A DNA stretch of 64,000 nucleotides, taken from contig NZ_FOFS01000003.1 in assembly GCF_900111015.1 (NCBI RefSeq), positions 248,001 to 312,000 of the forward strand, written 5' to 3'. Positions 9,057 to 18,800 of this stretch are shown one piece after another; position 1 is the stretch's first letter, and every line of letters begins with the position of its first letter. The notes under the pieces were generated by a model. That model had not been told where the DNA came from. It saw nothing but the letters and a program-made list of their open reading frames with translations, and did not search any database. This stretch comes from Solimonas aquatica. GTDB lineage: Bacteria; Pseudomonadota; Gammaproteobacteria; Nevskiales; Nevskiaceae. Both the position numbers and the translations under genes were made by a program.

Positions 9057-10208
9057 TCAGTCGCCGGCGTCTGGCGACGCTGGGATCGCGTCGGCGGTCT
9101 GGCTGCGGGTCTGCCAGATCTCCAGCAGCACCCGCGTCACGGTGAGGATCACCGGGCCGAGGATGAGGCCTGCCGCGCCGAACAGCAGCAGCCCGCCCAC
9201 CAGTGAGATGAAGGCGAGCACGGTGTGCAGCTTGAGCCGCCGGCCGATCAGGATCGGACGCAGCAGATTGTCGATGGTGCCCACCACCATCAGGCCCCAC
9301 AGGATCAGAATCAGCGCCTTGCCCGGACTGCCTTGCAGCGCCAGGAACACGGCGGCCGGCAGCCACACGACGAAGGCGCCGAGCATCGGCACCGCGGCCA
9401 GGATGCTCATCACCAGGCTCCACAGCAGCGGCGCCGGCAGATCCAGCCACCAGAACATCAGACCGCCGAGCAGGCCTTGCGCGAGGGCGACCGCGAGCGT
9501 GCCGTAGACCGTGGCGACGATGGTGTCGTCCACGCGCAGAAACAGATGATCCATTTCGGCATCGCGCAGCGGCAGCAGCCGGCGCATCGCGTGCAGCGCG
9601 CTGTGGCGGTCGCGCAGGAAGAAGAACAGCAGATAGAAGCTCAGGCAGAAGCCCAGCAGCTGGTAGGCCGAGCCGCGCACCAGGGGGCCTGCGGCCGCCG
9701 TCAGGCGACTGCTCAGGGTGGCGACGGCGCCGGCCACATCGATGCGCTGCTCCACCCAGGCCACCAGCGGCATCAGACGCGGCTGGGCTTCGATCAGACG
9801 CTGCCATTCGCCGGACTGGACCTTGGCCTGCACCAGTTGCGCGCCGCTGATCAGCTGCATCAGCAGCTGCTGCACGACGAAGCTGCCCGGCACCACCACG
9901 ATCAGGGCGATGATCAGCAACGAGAACAGCGCGGCGAGTCCCGGCAGTTTGAGCAGGGCTTCGAGACGGCGCTGCAAGGGCGCGAACAGCACGGCCAGCG
10001 CCAGCGCCCAGCTCGCGGCCGGCAGGAAGGGGGCGGCCAGGGTGTAGCACAGCGCCAGTCCGCCCAGCGTGAAAAACATCAGCGACAGCGTGCGCAGCCG
10101 CCGGTGCCAGGCGGCGTCCTCTGCTACCGGCGGGCTACCGCTGGCAGAGCGCGGCGCGCGCAGGCTCAATGCGGCATTCGTTGCGGCGCGCTTCGCATGG
10201 TCGGCCAT
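9057..10208 (-). CDS. AI-2E family transporter (permease, PerM-like)
   Basis: This 383-residue polytopic membrane protein has about eight hydrophobic segments. LSLMFFTLGGLALCYTLAAPF, WALALAVLFAPL and LFSLLIIALIVVVPG lie at the N-terminus. A central soluble region follows, then a C-terminal cluster ending GLILGPVILTVTRVLLEIW. The GPVIL block near the C-terminus is the hallmark of the family (DUF20). Named members export autoinducer-2 or exchange Na+/H+; the substrate here is unknown. The ATG overlaps the TGA of the VIT-family gene by one base (TGATG), so both are translated from one mRNA. Confidence 0.85.
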   Translation of the reverse strand: MADHAKRAATNAALSLRAPRSASGSPPVAEDAAWHRRLRTLSLMFFTLGGLALCYTLAAPFLPAASWALALAVLFAPLQRRLEALLKLPGLAALFSLLIIALIVVVPGSFVVQQLLMQLISGAQLVQAKVQSGEWQRLIEAQPRLMPLVAWVEQRIDVAGAVATLSSRLTAAAGPLVRGSAYQLLGFCLSFYLLFFFLRDRHSALHAMRRLLPLRDAEMDHLFLRVDDTIVATVYGTLAVALAQGLLGGLMFWWLDLPAPLLWSLVMSILAAVPMLGAFVVWLPAAVFLALQGSPGKALILILWGLMVVGTIDNLLRPILIGRRLKLHTVLAFISLVGGLLLFGAAGLILGPVILTVTRVLLEIWQTRSQTADAIPASPDAGD

Positions 10209-10909
10209 CAGGGCGCGGCGCCGAACAGCGAGCCCACGCCCGCCGTGCTGGCGATGGCCAGCGCGCCCCAGAACGCGACCCGCAAGGCGCCGCGGCGCAG
10301 ATCGGCGCCGCCGATCCTCGCGGCCACTGCGCCGAGCACCGCGAGAAACAGCAGCGACATCGCGCACAGGATGATGAGCGCCCCGCTCGCAGGCGCCAGC
10401 ACGATGACCAGCAGCGGCAGCGCCGCGCCCAGGGCAAAGCTCAGGGCCGAAGCCAGCGCCGCCTGCAGCGGTTTTGCCGCGAGCGCTTCGTGAATGCCCA
10501 GTTCGTCGCGCGCGTGCGCGCCCAGTGCATCGTGCGCCATCAGCTGCGTCGCCACCTGATCGGCCAGCAGTGCTTCCAGGCCACGGCTGCGGTAGATCGC
10601 CGCCAGTTCGCGGCGCTCGCTGGCGGGATCGTCGTGCAACTCCGCGCGCTCACGCGCCAGATCGGCGTGCTCGGTGTCGGACTGCGAATGTACCGACACA
10701 TATTCGCCGGCGGCCATCGACATGGCGCCTGCCACCAGACCGGCGATGCCAGTGATCAGCACGCTGTGCGCGCTGCTGCCGGCCGCCATCACGCCGGCGA
10801 GCAGGCTGGCGGTGGAGACGATGCCGTCATTGGCGCCGAGCACGGCGGCGCGCAGCCAGCCGATCCGCGCCGTGCGATGACGCTCACGATGCGATCGGCG
10901 CGATGGCAT
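10208..10909 (-). CDS. VIT1/CCC1 family transporter
   Basis: This 233-residue membrane protein belongs to the vacuolar iron transporter family, which moves Fe2+/Mn2+. The signature first helix WLRAAVLGANDGIVSTASLLAGV is read in two blocks (residues ~18-40). GLVAGAMSMAAGEYVSV follows, the conserved Met/Gly/Glu metal-path helix. A cytosolic Glu-rich segment (~80-130) supplies metal-binding acids, and three C-terminal helices complete the fold. The start MPSRRSHRERH is the only one giving the family N-terminus; open sequence upstream belongs to the shadow of the preceding gene. It lies between the zinc-ribbon gene (51 bp upstream) and the AI-2E permease (overlapping). Iron or manganese handling fits with the catalase close by. 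Confidence 0.88.
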   Translation of the reverse strand: MPSRRSHRERHRTARIGWLRAAVLGANDGIVSTASLLAGVMAAGSSAHSVLITGIAGLVAGAMSMAAGEYVSVHSQSDTEHADLARERAELHDDPASERRELAAIYRSRGLEALLADQVATQLMAHDALGAHARDELGIHEALAAKPLQAALASALSFALGAALPLLVIVLAPASGALIILCAMSLLFLAVLGAVAARIGGADLRRGALRVAFWGALAIASTAGVGSLFGAAP

Positions 10910-10959
10910 GCGGGCGCGCGTCGGTGCCAGCGGCGGCGGCGAGGCCTGATCGGCGCTGC

Positions 10960-11466
10960 TCAATAGCCCTTGCTGAAGTTGCTGGCATGGCACTTGGGGC
11001 AGGGCGGCACATGGCCGGTGGCCTTGAGCTGCACGGTCTGTCCGCAGGACTTGCAGGTCAGCGTGCCGGCGGAAGTGGTTTCGCCGGTGTGATAGCTCAG
11101 CGCCTCGCGGGTCTTCTTGCCCAGGGAGCTGAGTGCATCGCCGCTGGCTGACAGCGCCGAAGCCAGGGAGGCCAGCGCGCCGGCGCCCAGTCGCGCGGGA
11201 TTGAGCCATTCCTTGGCCTTGTCGCCCAGCTGCTCGGTTTCGCGGATGGTCTGTTCCAGATCGCGGGCCAGATAGCGTTTCAGCTCCTGGCCTTGTTCGG
11301 CGCCGAACTCGCCGAGCGCGGTGAGTTGCTCGCGGGCCTGCTCCAGCGCGGCCTGCATCGCGGCGTGGCCGCGTTCCCTGCCTTGCTGGTAGAGCTGGTT
11401 GAATTGATGGGCCAGCGCGTCGTACTGACGCGCCAGGCTGGCCTTGCCGTGTTCGATGGTGTCCAC
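10960..11466 (-). CDS. Zinc-ribbon protein, DUF1451 (YbeL-like)
   Basis: This protein of about 168 residues has a long charged helical N-terminal part, probably coiled coil, and a C-terminal zinc ribbon: CKSCGQTV, then CPKCHASNF. This layout is DUF1451 (E. coli YbeL). Function is unknown. A GTG start (VDTIEHGKAS) preceded by GGAGA six bases upstream is preferred over a TTG nine codons earlier without a ribosome-binding site. It is first in an apparent operon with the VIT transporter and AI-2E permease, and follows the catalase gene in the same direction by 39 bp. Confidence 0.8.
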   Translation of the reverse strand: MDTIEHGKASLARQYDALAHQFNQLYQQGRERGHAAMQAALEQAREQLTALGEFGAEQGQELKRYLARDLEQTIRETEQLGDKAKEWLNPARLGAGALASLASALSASGDALSSLGKKTREALSYHTGETTSAGTLTCKSCGQTVQLKATGHVPPCPKCHASNFSKGY

Positions 11467-11505
11467 GCCGATTCTCCGCTGTGGCTGCTGCAATTGAGGG
11501 CCTGG

Positions 11506-12972
11506 TCAGGCCGCCTTGCCGATGACTTCGTCGAGCGCGATCCCCAGGCGCTGCGCGACGCCGCTGCCGTATGCGGCGTCGGCGCGATAAAACTGCAGCA
11601 GCTGACGCAGCTGGATGAAGCGCGGCACCGGACGCAGCGCCTCGGCGAGATTGCCGAGCAGTTGCGCCTGCTGTCCGCCGCTCATCAGGCGGAACAGATC
11701 GCCGGCCTGCTGGTAGTCGTCATTGCCGTCGTGATGGTCGTAGCGGCCGGCGTCGCCCTGAAGCCGCAGGGGCGGTTCCTTCACGCTGGACGCTTCCACC
11801 GGACCGCCGAAGCTGTTGGGCTGATAGTTGACCGCGCCGCCGCCGTTGCCGTCGAAGCGGCTCTGGCCGTCGCGGTGATACGTGCTGATCGGACAATGCG
11901 GCTTGTTGATCGGCAGCGCCGCGTAGTTGATGCCGATGCGGTAGCGGTGCGCGTCCGGATAGGACAGCAGGCGCGCCTGCAGCATCTTGTCCGGCGAAGC
12001 GCCCATGCCGGGCGGCATGTTGCCGGGCTCGAACGCCGCCTGCTCGACCTCGGCGAAGTAGTTCCGGGGATTGCGCTTGAGTTCCATGATGCCGACGTCC
12101 ATCGGCGGATAGTCGCGATGCGGCCAGACCTTGGTCAGATCGAAGGGATGGATGCGGTAAGTGTCGGCATCCCGCTCCGGCATGATCTGGATCTGCACCT
12201 GCCACTTGGGAAACTCGCCGCGCGCGATGGCTGCGTGCAGATCGCGGCGATGATGATCCAGATCGCGACCGGCGATGGCCGCTGCTTCTTCGTTGCTCAA
12301 GGTCTTGTTGCCCTGCAGGGTCTTGAAGTGCCACTTCACCCAGTGGCGTTCGCCGGCGGCATTCCACAGGCTGTAGGTGTGGCTGGAATAGCCATTCATG
12401 TGGCGCAGGCTGGCGGGGATGCCGCGATCGGAGAACAGCGTGGTGACCTGATGCAGCGATTCCGGTGACAGGCTCCAGAAATCCCATTGCATGGTGTTGT
12501 CGCGCAGGCCGGTGGCCGGATCGCGTTTCTGCGAATGGATGAAGTCGGAGAACTTCAGCGGATCGCGCACGAAGAACACCGGCGTGTTGTTGCCCACCAG
12601 ATCCCAGTTGCCTTCCTCGGTATAGAACTTCAGGGCGAATCCGCGCGGATCGCGTGCGGTGTCGGCCGAGCCCATTTCGCCGGCCACGGTGGAGAAGCGC
12701 GCGAACATCTCGCAGCTGTTGCCCACCTTGGCGAACAGCTTGGCGCAGGTGTAGCGCGAGAGATCGCCGGTGATGGTCAGCGTGCCGTGCGCGCCGGCGC
12801 CCTTGGCATGCACCACGCGCTCCGGCATCCGCTCGCGGTTGAAGTGCGCCATCTTCTCCATCAGCTGATAGTCCTGCATCAGCAAGGGCCCGCGCGGCCC
12901 GGCGCTCTGTGAATTCTGGTTGTCCGTCACCGGCGTGCCGGCAGCCGTGGTCTGGTGGGGGCAGGTTTTCAA
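11506..12972 (-). CDS. Catalase (haem, monofunctional)
   Basis: This cytoplasmic haem enzyme of 488 residues converts H2O2 to water and oxygen. The active-site His is in [12 protein letters not shown] (about residue 55), the distal Asn in [11 protein letters not shown] (about 128), and the proximal haem-ligand Tyr in [14 protein letters not shown] (about 338). Length fits small-subunit clade-3 catalases. No peptidase-like C-terminal extension is present, so it is not the large HPII type. I prefer a TTG start at 12972 because AGGAG lies six bases before it. A GTG at 12999 would add nine residues but has no ribosome-binding site. The TTG implies modest translation. Confidence 0.93.
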   Translation of the reverse strand: MKTCPHQTTAAGTPVTDNQNSQSAGPRGPLLMQDYQLMEKMAHFNRERMPERVVHAKGAGAHGTLTITGDLSRYTCAKLFAKVGNSCEMFARFSTVAGEMGSADTARDPRGFALKFYTEEGNWDLVGNNTPVFFVRDPLKFSDFIHSQKRDPATGLRDNTMQWDFWSLSPESLHQVTTLFSDRGIPASLRHMNGYSSHTYSLWNAAGERHWVKWHFKTLQGNKTLSNEEAAAIAGRDLDHHRRDLHAAIARGEFPKWQVQIQIMPERDADTYRIHPFDLTKVWPHRDYPPMDVGIMELKRNPRNYFAEVEQAAFEPGNMPPGMGASPDKMLQARLLSYPDAHRYRIGINYAALPINKPHCPISTYHRDGQSRFDGNGGGAVNYQPNSFGGPVEASSVKEPPLRLQGDAGRYDHHDGNDDYQQAGDLFRLMSGGQQAQLLGNLAEALRPVPRFIQLRQLLQFYRADAAYGSGVAQRLGIALDEVIGKAA

Positions 12973-13207
12973 GACAGGCTCCTGGAGCAGGCGTGACACG
13001 GCCGACTTGACCGGGCATCGTCAGGCACGATGCCTCAGCGTGTGCCGGCCGGTCTGTCTGGTGCCGCACGCAGGCGCACGGCCGGGTTTGATGGTCGGGC
13101 GTGGCAGCGCACAGACGGCGCTGCCGCCATCACCGCAGGCTGCGCGGCATGCAGCGATCCTGGCGTCCGGCAATTTCGCAGGACGAAGGATTCGCGAGGT
13201 GAAGATC

Positions 13208-13459
13208 ATGAACAAGCCAGGCCAGCCGAACAGCAGTCACCATCCCAGCCACAGCGCCGGACGTGCGAACGATCCCGCGCCGCCGGCGCAGACGCCCAAG
13301 CGCGCACAGCAGGCCAAACCCGGTTCGCCGGGCAGCATCGACCGCGTTGCGCCCAAGCCCGCAGTGCAGTCGCCACCGGTCGGCGACGAGCGCAAGTCCG
13401 AGCCGCACGCAGCCAAGGGCGATGACGACATCATGAGTCAGGGCCGCAAGCCGTCCTGA
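13208..13459 (+). CDS. Small hydrophilic protein of unknown function
   Basis: The predicted product has 83 residues, rich in Pro, Gln, Lys and Ser with almost no hydrophobic stretches, so it is probably disordered. The ATG at 13208 has GAGGTG seven bases upstream. It reads divergently from the catalase across about 235 bp and ends next to a strong hairpin. I recognise no family. It could be a stress-induced hydrophilin-like protein, which is speculation. Codon composition is consistent with a real gene but not decisive. Confidence 0.5.
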   Translation: MNKPGQPNSSHHPSHSAGRANDPAPPAQTPKRAQQAKPGSPGSIDRVAPKPAVQSPPVGDERKSEPHAAKGDDDIMSQGRKPS

Positions 13460-13465
13460 ACGGTT

Positions 13466-13491
13466 CCGGCGCGGCCCCGGGGTCGCGCCGG
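13466..13491. terminator. Strong GC hairpin between convergent genes (possible bidirectional terminator)
   Basis: CCGGCGCG (13466-13473) pairs with CGCGCCGG (13484-13491); the interior can add further G-C pairs. It fills the 33-bp gap between the small plus-strand gene and the minus-strand Crp/Fnr gene. No T-run follows on either strand, so intrinsic termination is uncertain. Confidence 0.4.
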
Positions 13492-13492
13492 C

Positions 13493-14212
13493 TCAGTGTC
13501 CGGAGATGTAGGGCAGCAGGCGGTCGGTTTCCTTCTTGACCACTGCGTAACACTCGCAGCTCAGGCTTTCGAGCCTGGGGCGGTCCAGCACCGTGATCTT
13601 GCCGCGGCTGTAGGAAATCACGCCCAGCTTCTGCAGCTTGCCGGCGGCATCGGTGACGCCTTCGCGGCGCACGCCCAGCATGTTGGCGATCAGCTCCTGG
13701 GTCATGGTCAGGCGGTTGCTCGGCAGCCGGTCCAGCGACAGCAGCAGCCAGCGGCAGAGCTGCTGATCCACGCTGTGGTGCCGGTTGCAGACCGCGGTCT
13801 GCGCCATCTGCGTGATCAGCGACTGCGTGTAGCGCAGCATCAGCGTCATCATCTCGCTGTGGCGGTTGAACTCATCCTTGAGCCGCTGTCCGGCCAGCTG
13901 ATAGGCATGGCCGGCGCTCTGCACGATGGCGCGGCTGGGCGTGCTCTCGCCGCCCATGAACAGCGCGATGCCGATCAGTCCTTCGTTGCCGACCACCGAG
14001 ATTTCCGCCGAGGCCCCGCTTTCCATCACATAGAGCAGCGAGACGATGGCGTCGGTCGGGAAGTAGACGTGGCGCAGCGCGTCTCCCGATTCATACAGCA
14101 CCTGCCCCAGTGTCAGCGGCACCAGCTTCAGATGCGGAAAGATGCGATGGCGCACCTCCACAGGCAGTGCCTGCAGGAGATGATTCTTTTGTGGCATGGA
14201 GGGTTCGTTCAT
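13493..14212 (-). CDS. Crp/Fnr family transcriptional regulator
   Basis: This 239-residue regulator has an N-terminal cyclic-nucleotide-like beta-roll (~20-130, with HVYFPTDAIVSLLYVMESG and EISVVGNEGLIGIALFMGG). A long helix and a winged HTH follow (~165-225, with LTMTQELIANMLGVRREGVTDAAGKL in pieces). There is no N-terminal Cys cluster as in Fnr, and the Crp cAMP-contact residues are not obvious, so the ligand is unknown. This subtype is common in Proteobacteria beside envelope-stress genes. I chose the ATG of MNEPSMPQ; a GTG 29 codons upstream is possible. It faces away from the DUF4398/OmpA pair, which it may regulate. Confidence 0.85.
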   Translation of the reverse strand: MNEPSMPQKNHLLQALPVEVRHRIFPHLKLVPLTLGQVLYESGDALRHVYFPTDAIVSLLYVMESGASAEISVVGNEGLIGIALFMGGESTPSRAIVQSAGHAYQLAGQRLKDEFNRHSEMMTLMLRYTQSLITQMAQTAVCNRHHSVDQQLCRWLLLSLDRLPSNRLTMTQELIANMLGVRREGVTDAAGKLQKLGVISYSRGKITVLDRPRLESLSCECYAVVKKETDRLLPYISGH

Positions 14213-14580
14213 CTCGGCCACCGGTGGTATGGGAACCACAGAAGCAAGCTCCTGTAGTGCCAAAGCATAGTCGAAGTCGCGGCATGTGATGTCTTCCACC
14301 GCACATGGCAGAGCGATGCCAGCGCGCAGCCATGCATTTTTCCTGTCGCGGTGAGAAGACGCGGCCTTGCCAGGCGCCTGCCATGGCCAAGTCCGCGCAC
14401 CTCAGCTCAGCGCGTGCCTGCGCAGGCCGCGGCGAGCTATGTGTGCTGTCAGACCGACATCGCCCTGCATCGCGCGTACAAGCTCAGGGCACATGAACCG
14501 GGACGAGTCCGCGCCGGATGCTTCGCATCCACAGGCCGGGTCCGCTGCCGATGTCCATCCATCCGGTCAAAGGTCTCCCC
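14213..14580. other. Divergent intergenic region between Crp/Fnr regulator and DUF4398 gene
   Basis: These 368 bp should carry both promoters. No clear Crp/Fnr palindrome (TTGAT-N4-ATCAA or TGTGA-N6-TCACA) is visible, and no RNA gene or repeat is seen. Confidence 0.4.
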
Positions 14581-14967
14581 ATGAAACCAGCAAGCGTCTC
14601 CATCCAGATTCTCCTCGCAGGCGGCGTACTCGCGCTGGCCGCCTGCGTCTCGGTGCCGGCGCCGCCCAGCGACGCCCTGCAATCCGCCGACATCGCCCTC
14701 GCCAACGCTGAAAACGAACACGCCGCCGAGGCGGCGCCGCTGGAAATGCGCAGCGCGCACGACAAGCTCGCCGCCGCGCATGGCGATGCGCAGCAGGCCG
14801 ACGGCAAGCGCATGACACAGGCGCGACGACAGGCGGATGAAGCCCGCGCCGATGCCGAGCTGGCCTCGGCCAAGGCGCGCCTGGCCAGGACCGAAGCGGT
14901 CAATCAGGAGCTGCAGAAGAGCAGCAACAGCTTGCGTCAGGAAATCCAGCGCGGTCCCGGAGTTTGA
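14581..14967 (+). CDS. DUF4398 lipoprotein
   Basis: This 128-residue protein has a lipoprotein signal peptide (ILLAGGVLALAAC, Cys at about 22). An Ala/Glu-rich helix follows with 'SADIALANAENEHAAEAAPLE' spacing, typical of DUF4398, and is probably a periplasmic coiled coil. Its role is unknown. An ATG at 14581 fits; in-frame codons further upstream lack a leader. The stop codon is two bases before the next ATG, so this and the OmpA-domain gene form an operon. The pair probably anchors between the outer membrane and peptidoglycan. Confidence 0.8.
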   Translation: MKPASVSIQILLAGGVLALAACVSVPAPPSDALQSADIALANAENEHAAEAAPLEMRSAHDKLAAAHGDAQQADGKRMTQARRQADEARADAELASAKARLARTEAVNQELQKSSNSLRQEIQRGPGV

Positions 14968-14969
14968 AC

Positions 14970-15836
14970 ATGAACAAGATCAGAAATCTCGTGCGCGGCA
15001 CCTTGTCCGGCCTCACCCTGGGTGGTGCCGGCGTGCTGCTGTCCGCCTGTGCGGCCGATGCGGTCAAGGACCCGGCTGTGGCCCGGGCGCGCGCCGACCT
15101 CAGTCAGCTGCAGGCCGATCCGCAACTGGCCAGTCGTGCGCCGCTGGCCCTCCATGATGCCGAAGTGGCGGTGCAGGCGGCCGAGCAGACGCGCGACGAT
15201 GCGCCGCTGGCGCAGCATCGCGGCTATCTCGCAGAGCGTCGCGTGCAGATCGCCCGCACGCAGGCGCAGACCCAGTACGCCGTCGATCAGCGCAAGGCGC
15301 TGAGCGAGCAGAACGGTCGCATGCAGCTCGATGCGCGCACCAGCGAAGCCGATGCGGCCAAGGCGCAAGCCGGCAGCGCCAAGGCCGAAGCCGATACCGC
15401 CAGGGCGCAGAGCGATGCCGACCAGCGTCGTAACGCGGCGCTGGAGGCGCAGCTGCTGGCCCTGCAGGCGAAGAAGACCGACCGTGGCATGGTGCTGACG
15501 CTGGGCGATGTGCTGTTCGCCAGCGGCCGCTCCGATCTCAAGGCCGGCAGCGTCGCCAATCTCGACCGGCTGGTCAGCTTTCTCGATCAGGCGCCGGAAC
15601 GCAGCGTCAGAATCGAAGGCCACACCGATGATCGCGGCGGTCAGGAACTGAATCAGGCCCTGTCGCAGAAGCGCGCCGAATCGGTGGCCCGCTATCTGAC
15701 CGGACGCGGCATCGACGGCAGTCGCCTCACCTCGGTCGGCGACAGTTACAACTCGCCGGTCGCCGACAATCACACGGATGCGGGCCGTCAGGCCAATCGC
15801 CGTGTCGAAGTGATCATCCAGGACGCGCCGCGCTAA
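14970..15836 (+). CDS. OmpA-domain lipoprotein with DUF4398-type N-terminus
   Basis: This 288-residue protein has a lipoprotein signal (LGGAGVLLSAC), a long Ala/Gln/Glu-rich coiled coil (~30-165) and a C-terminal OmpA domain (~175-285). The latter has GDVLFASGRSDLKAG, IEGHTDDRGG, NQALSQKRAESVARYL and GRQANRRVEVII. The TD..G and NRRVE residues bind diaminopimelate in peptidoglycan. It is expected to tether the outer membrane to the wall. The TTG six bases before the ATG is less likely as start. It follows the DUF4398 lipoprotein in an operon that ends with a strong terminator. Confidence 0.87.
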   Translation: MNKIRNLVRGTLSGLTLGGAGVLLSACAADAVKDPAVARARADLSQLQADPQLASRAPLALHDAEVAVQAAEQTRDDAPLAQHRGYLAERRVQIARTQAQTQYAVDQRKALSEQNGRMQLDARTSEADAAKAQAGSAKAEADTARAQSDADQRRNAALEAQLLALQAKKTDRGMVLTLGDVLFASGRSDLKAGSVANLDRLVSFLDQAPERSVRIEGHTDDRGGQELNQALSQKRAESVARYLTGRGIDGSRLTSVGDSYNSPVADNHTDAGRQANRRVEVIIQDAPR

Positions 15837-15853
15837 ACACGCCGCGCGAAATC

Positions 15854-15887
15854 CCGCAGGCCGGTTTGCCGGCCTGCGGTTTTTTTT
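15854..15887 (+). terminator. Rho-independent terminator of the DUF4398-OmpA operon
   Basis: An 11-bp perfect stem, CCGCAGGCCGG (15854-15864) with CCGGCCTGCGG (15869-15879), has a TTTG loop and is followed by eight T residues (15880-15887). The T-run overlaps the stop codon of the convergent glucan-synthase gene. Confidence 0.9.
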
Positions 15888-18800
15888 AGCCCGCATCCGG
15901 CAGCTGCACCTCCACCTCGTGCACTTGGCCGTCGTCCACCAGGGTGATGGTCTGATCGGCCTGCGGCACGCCGTCGAGGCTGACGGTGATCGCCTGCACC
16001 GCCGGCAGCTGGCGCAGCACGATGCGGTACGGCGTGTCGCCATGCCGATAGCGCAGCGAGACCTGTGGCCAGCCGGGACGCAGGCAGGGCGCGAAGCGCA
16101 GGCGGCCGTGTTCCAGATTGAGTCCCAGCAAGGATTCCAGCAGCAGGCGGTACAGCCAGCCAGCCGAGCCCGTGTACCAGCTCCAGCCGCCGCGACCGAC
16201 GTGCGGCGCGACGGCGTAGACATCGGCGGCGACCACATAGGGCTCGGCCTTGTAGATCGCCACCGCCTGCGCGCTTTGCGCATGGTTCACGGGATTGATC
16301 ATGTCCAGCAGTTCCCAGGCGCGGCGGCTGTCGCCCAGTCTGGCGAAGGCCATCGCCGCCCAGATCGCGGCATGCGTGTACTGGCCGCCGTTCTCGCGCA
16401 CGCCGGGCACATAGCCCTTGATGTAACCCGGATTCAGCGGCGAGTGATCAAAGGGGGGATCGAGCAGCTGGATCAGGCCCGGTGGCGCGGCGGTTTCGCG
16501 GCGCACCAGGTGACGGTCCACGGCGTCCATCGCCTGGCGCGCATGCGTCGCCTCGCCGGCACCGGAGAGCACCGACCAGCTCTGCGCGATGGAATCGATG
16601 CGGCATTCGCTGTTGACCGAGGAACCCAGCGGCGTGCCGTCGTCGAACCAGGCGCGGCGATACCACTGTCCATCCCAGCCATGCTGTTCGAGGTTCTGCC
16701 GCAGCTGCGCGGCCTGGCTGCGGCAGTGCTCGGCAAACACCGCATCGCCGTGACGCTGCGCCAGCGGCGCGAAACGGCTCAGCACCTCGTACAGGAAAAA
16801 TCCCAGCCATACGCTTTCACCCTTGCCGTGGATTCCCACCAGATTCATGCCGTCGTTCCAGTCGCCGGAACCCATCAGCGGCAGACCATGCTCGCCGAAA
16901 CGCAGGCCATGGCGGATGGCGCGCACGCAGTGCTCGTACAGGCTCGCCGTCTCGCCGCTGCGGCCGGGCAGGTCGTAGTACGACTCCTCGTCGGCGCCGA
17001 GTGCGCGGCCGTGCAGGAAGGGCAGGGCTTCATCGAGCACCTGCGTGTCGTCGCTGCCGAGGACATACCGGCAGGTGGCCAGCGGCAGCCAGAGATAATC
17101 GTCCGAGCAACGCGTGCGCACGCCCTGTCCGGCCGGCGGATGCCACCAGTGCTGCACATCGCCCTCGGGGAACTGGCGCTGCGCGCACGACAGCAGGTGC
17201 GCGCGCAGCAGGCCGCTCTGCGCGTGCAGCAGCGCCATCGCGTCCTGCAGCTGGTCGCGAAAGCCGAAGGCGCCGCCCGACTGGTAGAAGCCGCTGCGGG
17301 CCCACAGGCGGCAGGCCAGGGTCTGGTAGAGCAGCCAGCCGTTGCCCAGCACATTGAGCGCCGCATCCGGGGTTTCGATCTGCACGCTGCCGAGCGTGCG
17401 CTGCCAGTAGTGCCGCACTTTCTGCAGCGCCGCGCGTGCAGCGCCGGGCTTGCGCAGGCGCTGCGCCAGCTCACGCGTCTGCACCAGATCGCGGCCGGCG
17501 CCGAGCCGGAAGATGATCTGGCGCTGCTGGCCGGCCAGCAGTTCGAAAGGCACCTGGATCGCGCCGCAAGGGTCCAGGGCCGCGCCGAGCCGGCCGGACA
17601 GGCGCGTGCGCCGCATCGCCTCGGGATGACGCAGCGAGCCGTTGCGGCCGAGGAATTCGCCACGGTCGCCGCTGAGGCTGCGCGAAGGATCGTCGACATC
17701 GAGAAACGCCACGCGCCCGGAGAACGCGGTGTTGTAGGCATTGCGCGCGAACAGCGCGCCGCTGACGGCATCGATTTCGGTGATCACCTGCATGGCGCAT
17801 TTGGCGCGCAGATCGCCCAGCACCCATTCGACATAGCCGGTGGCCGAGAGCCGCCGCGTGCGGCCCGAGTCGTTGCGCACGGTCAGCACCGAGAACTTGA
17901 CCGCTTCTTCCAGATCCACATAGACCCACAGCTCGGAGTGGATGCCGCCGCTGCTGTGCTCGAACACGCTGTAGCCGAAGCCGTGCCGGCAGAGATAGGG
18001 CGCGCTGTCGCCGCCGGGCAGCGGCGTGGGCGACCAGAACTGTCCGCTCTCTTCGTCGCGCAGATACAGGGCTTCGCCATCGGCGCCGCCCACCGCATCC
18101 TCGCGCCAGGGCGTGAGCCGGAATTCGTGGGCGTTCTCGCTCCAGGTGTAGCCCAGGCCGCTCTCCGAGACCACGGTGCCGAACTGCGCATTGGCCAGCA
18201 CATTGCACCAGGGCAGCGGCGTGCGCTGACCCGGCGCGCTGCGGATGTGGTACTCGCTGCCGTCGGCGCTGAAGCCGCCCAGGGCATTGCCCAGCATCAG
18301 CGGCGGCGATGGCAGCGCCTCCGGCTGCGACGATTCCACGCGTGGCGTGCGCAGCGGGATCAGGCGCGCGACGCGCTGCTCGTCCACCAGGCTGCGGCGG
18401 CTGAGCTGCTCCAGCAGGCTGCCGTGACGGTCGCTGATGATCGCGCGCGCCGCCGCCTGCAGCAGGATGCGGTCTTCGCTGGGAATCTGCTCGGCGGCGC
18501 GCACGAAGATGCCGCCGGGGCGGTCGATGGCATGCGCCTCGGTGCCGGTGGCGATCAGGCCCATGATCTGATCCTGCAGCTGCTGCCGGTAGCCCAGGTG
18601 ATCCTCGTTCCAGATCACCAGGTCCACCGCCAGGCCTTTCAGGCGCCAGTAGGCGTGGCACTGGATCAGCTGCCGCGCCAGCTCCAGCTGCGCGCTGTCG
18701 GCGATCTTCAGCAGCACGATCGGCAGATCGCCGGAAATCGCATAGCCCCACAATCCCGACTGACCGCGCCGGTTCTGCGTCAGCACCGCGGCCTCGGCGC

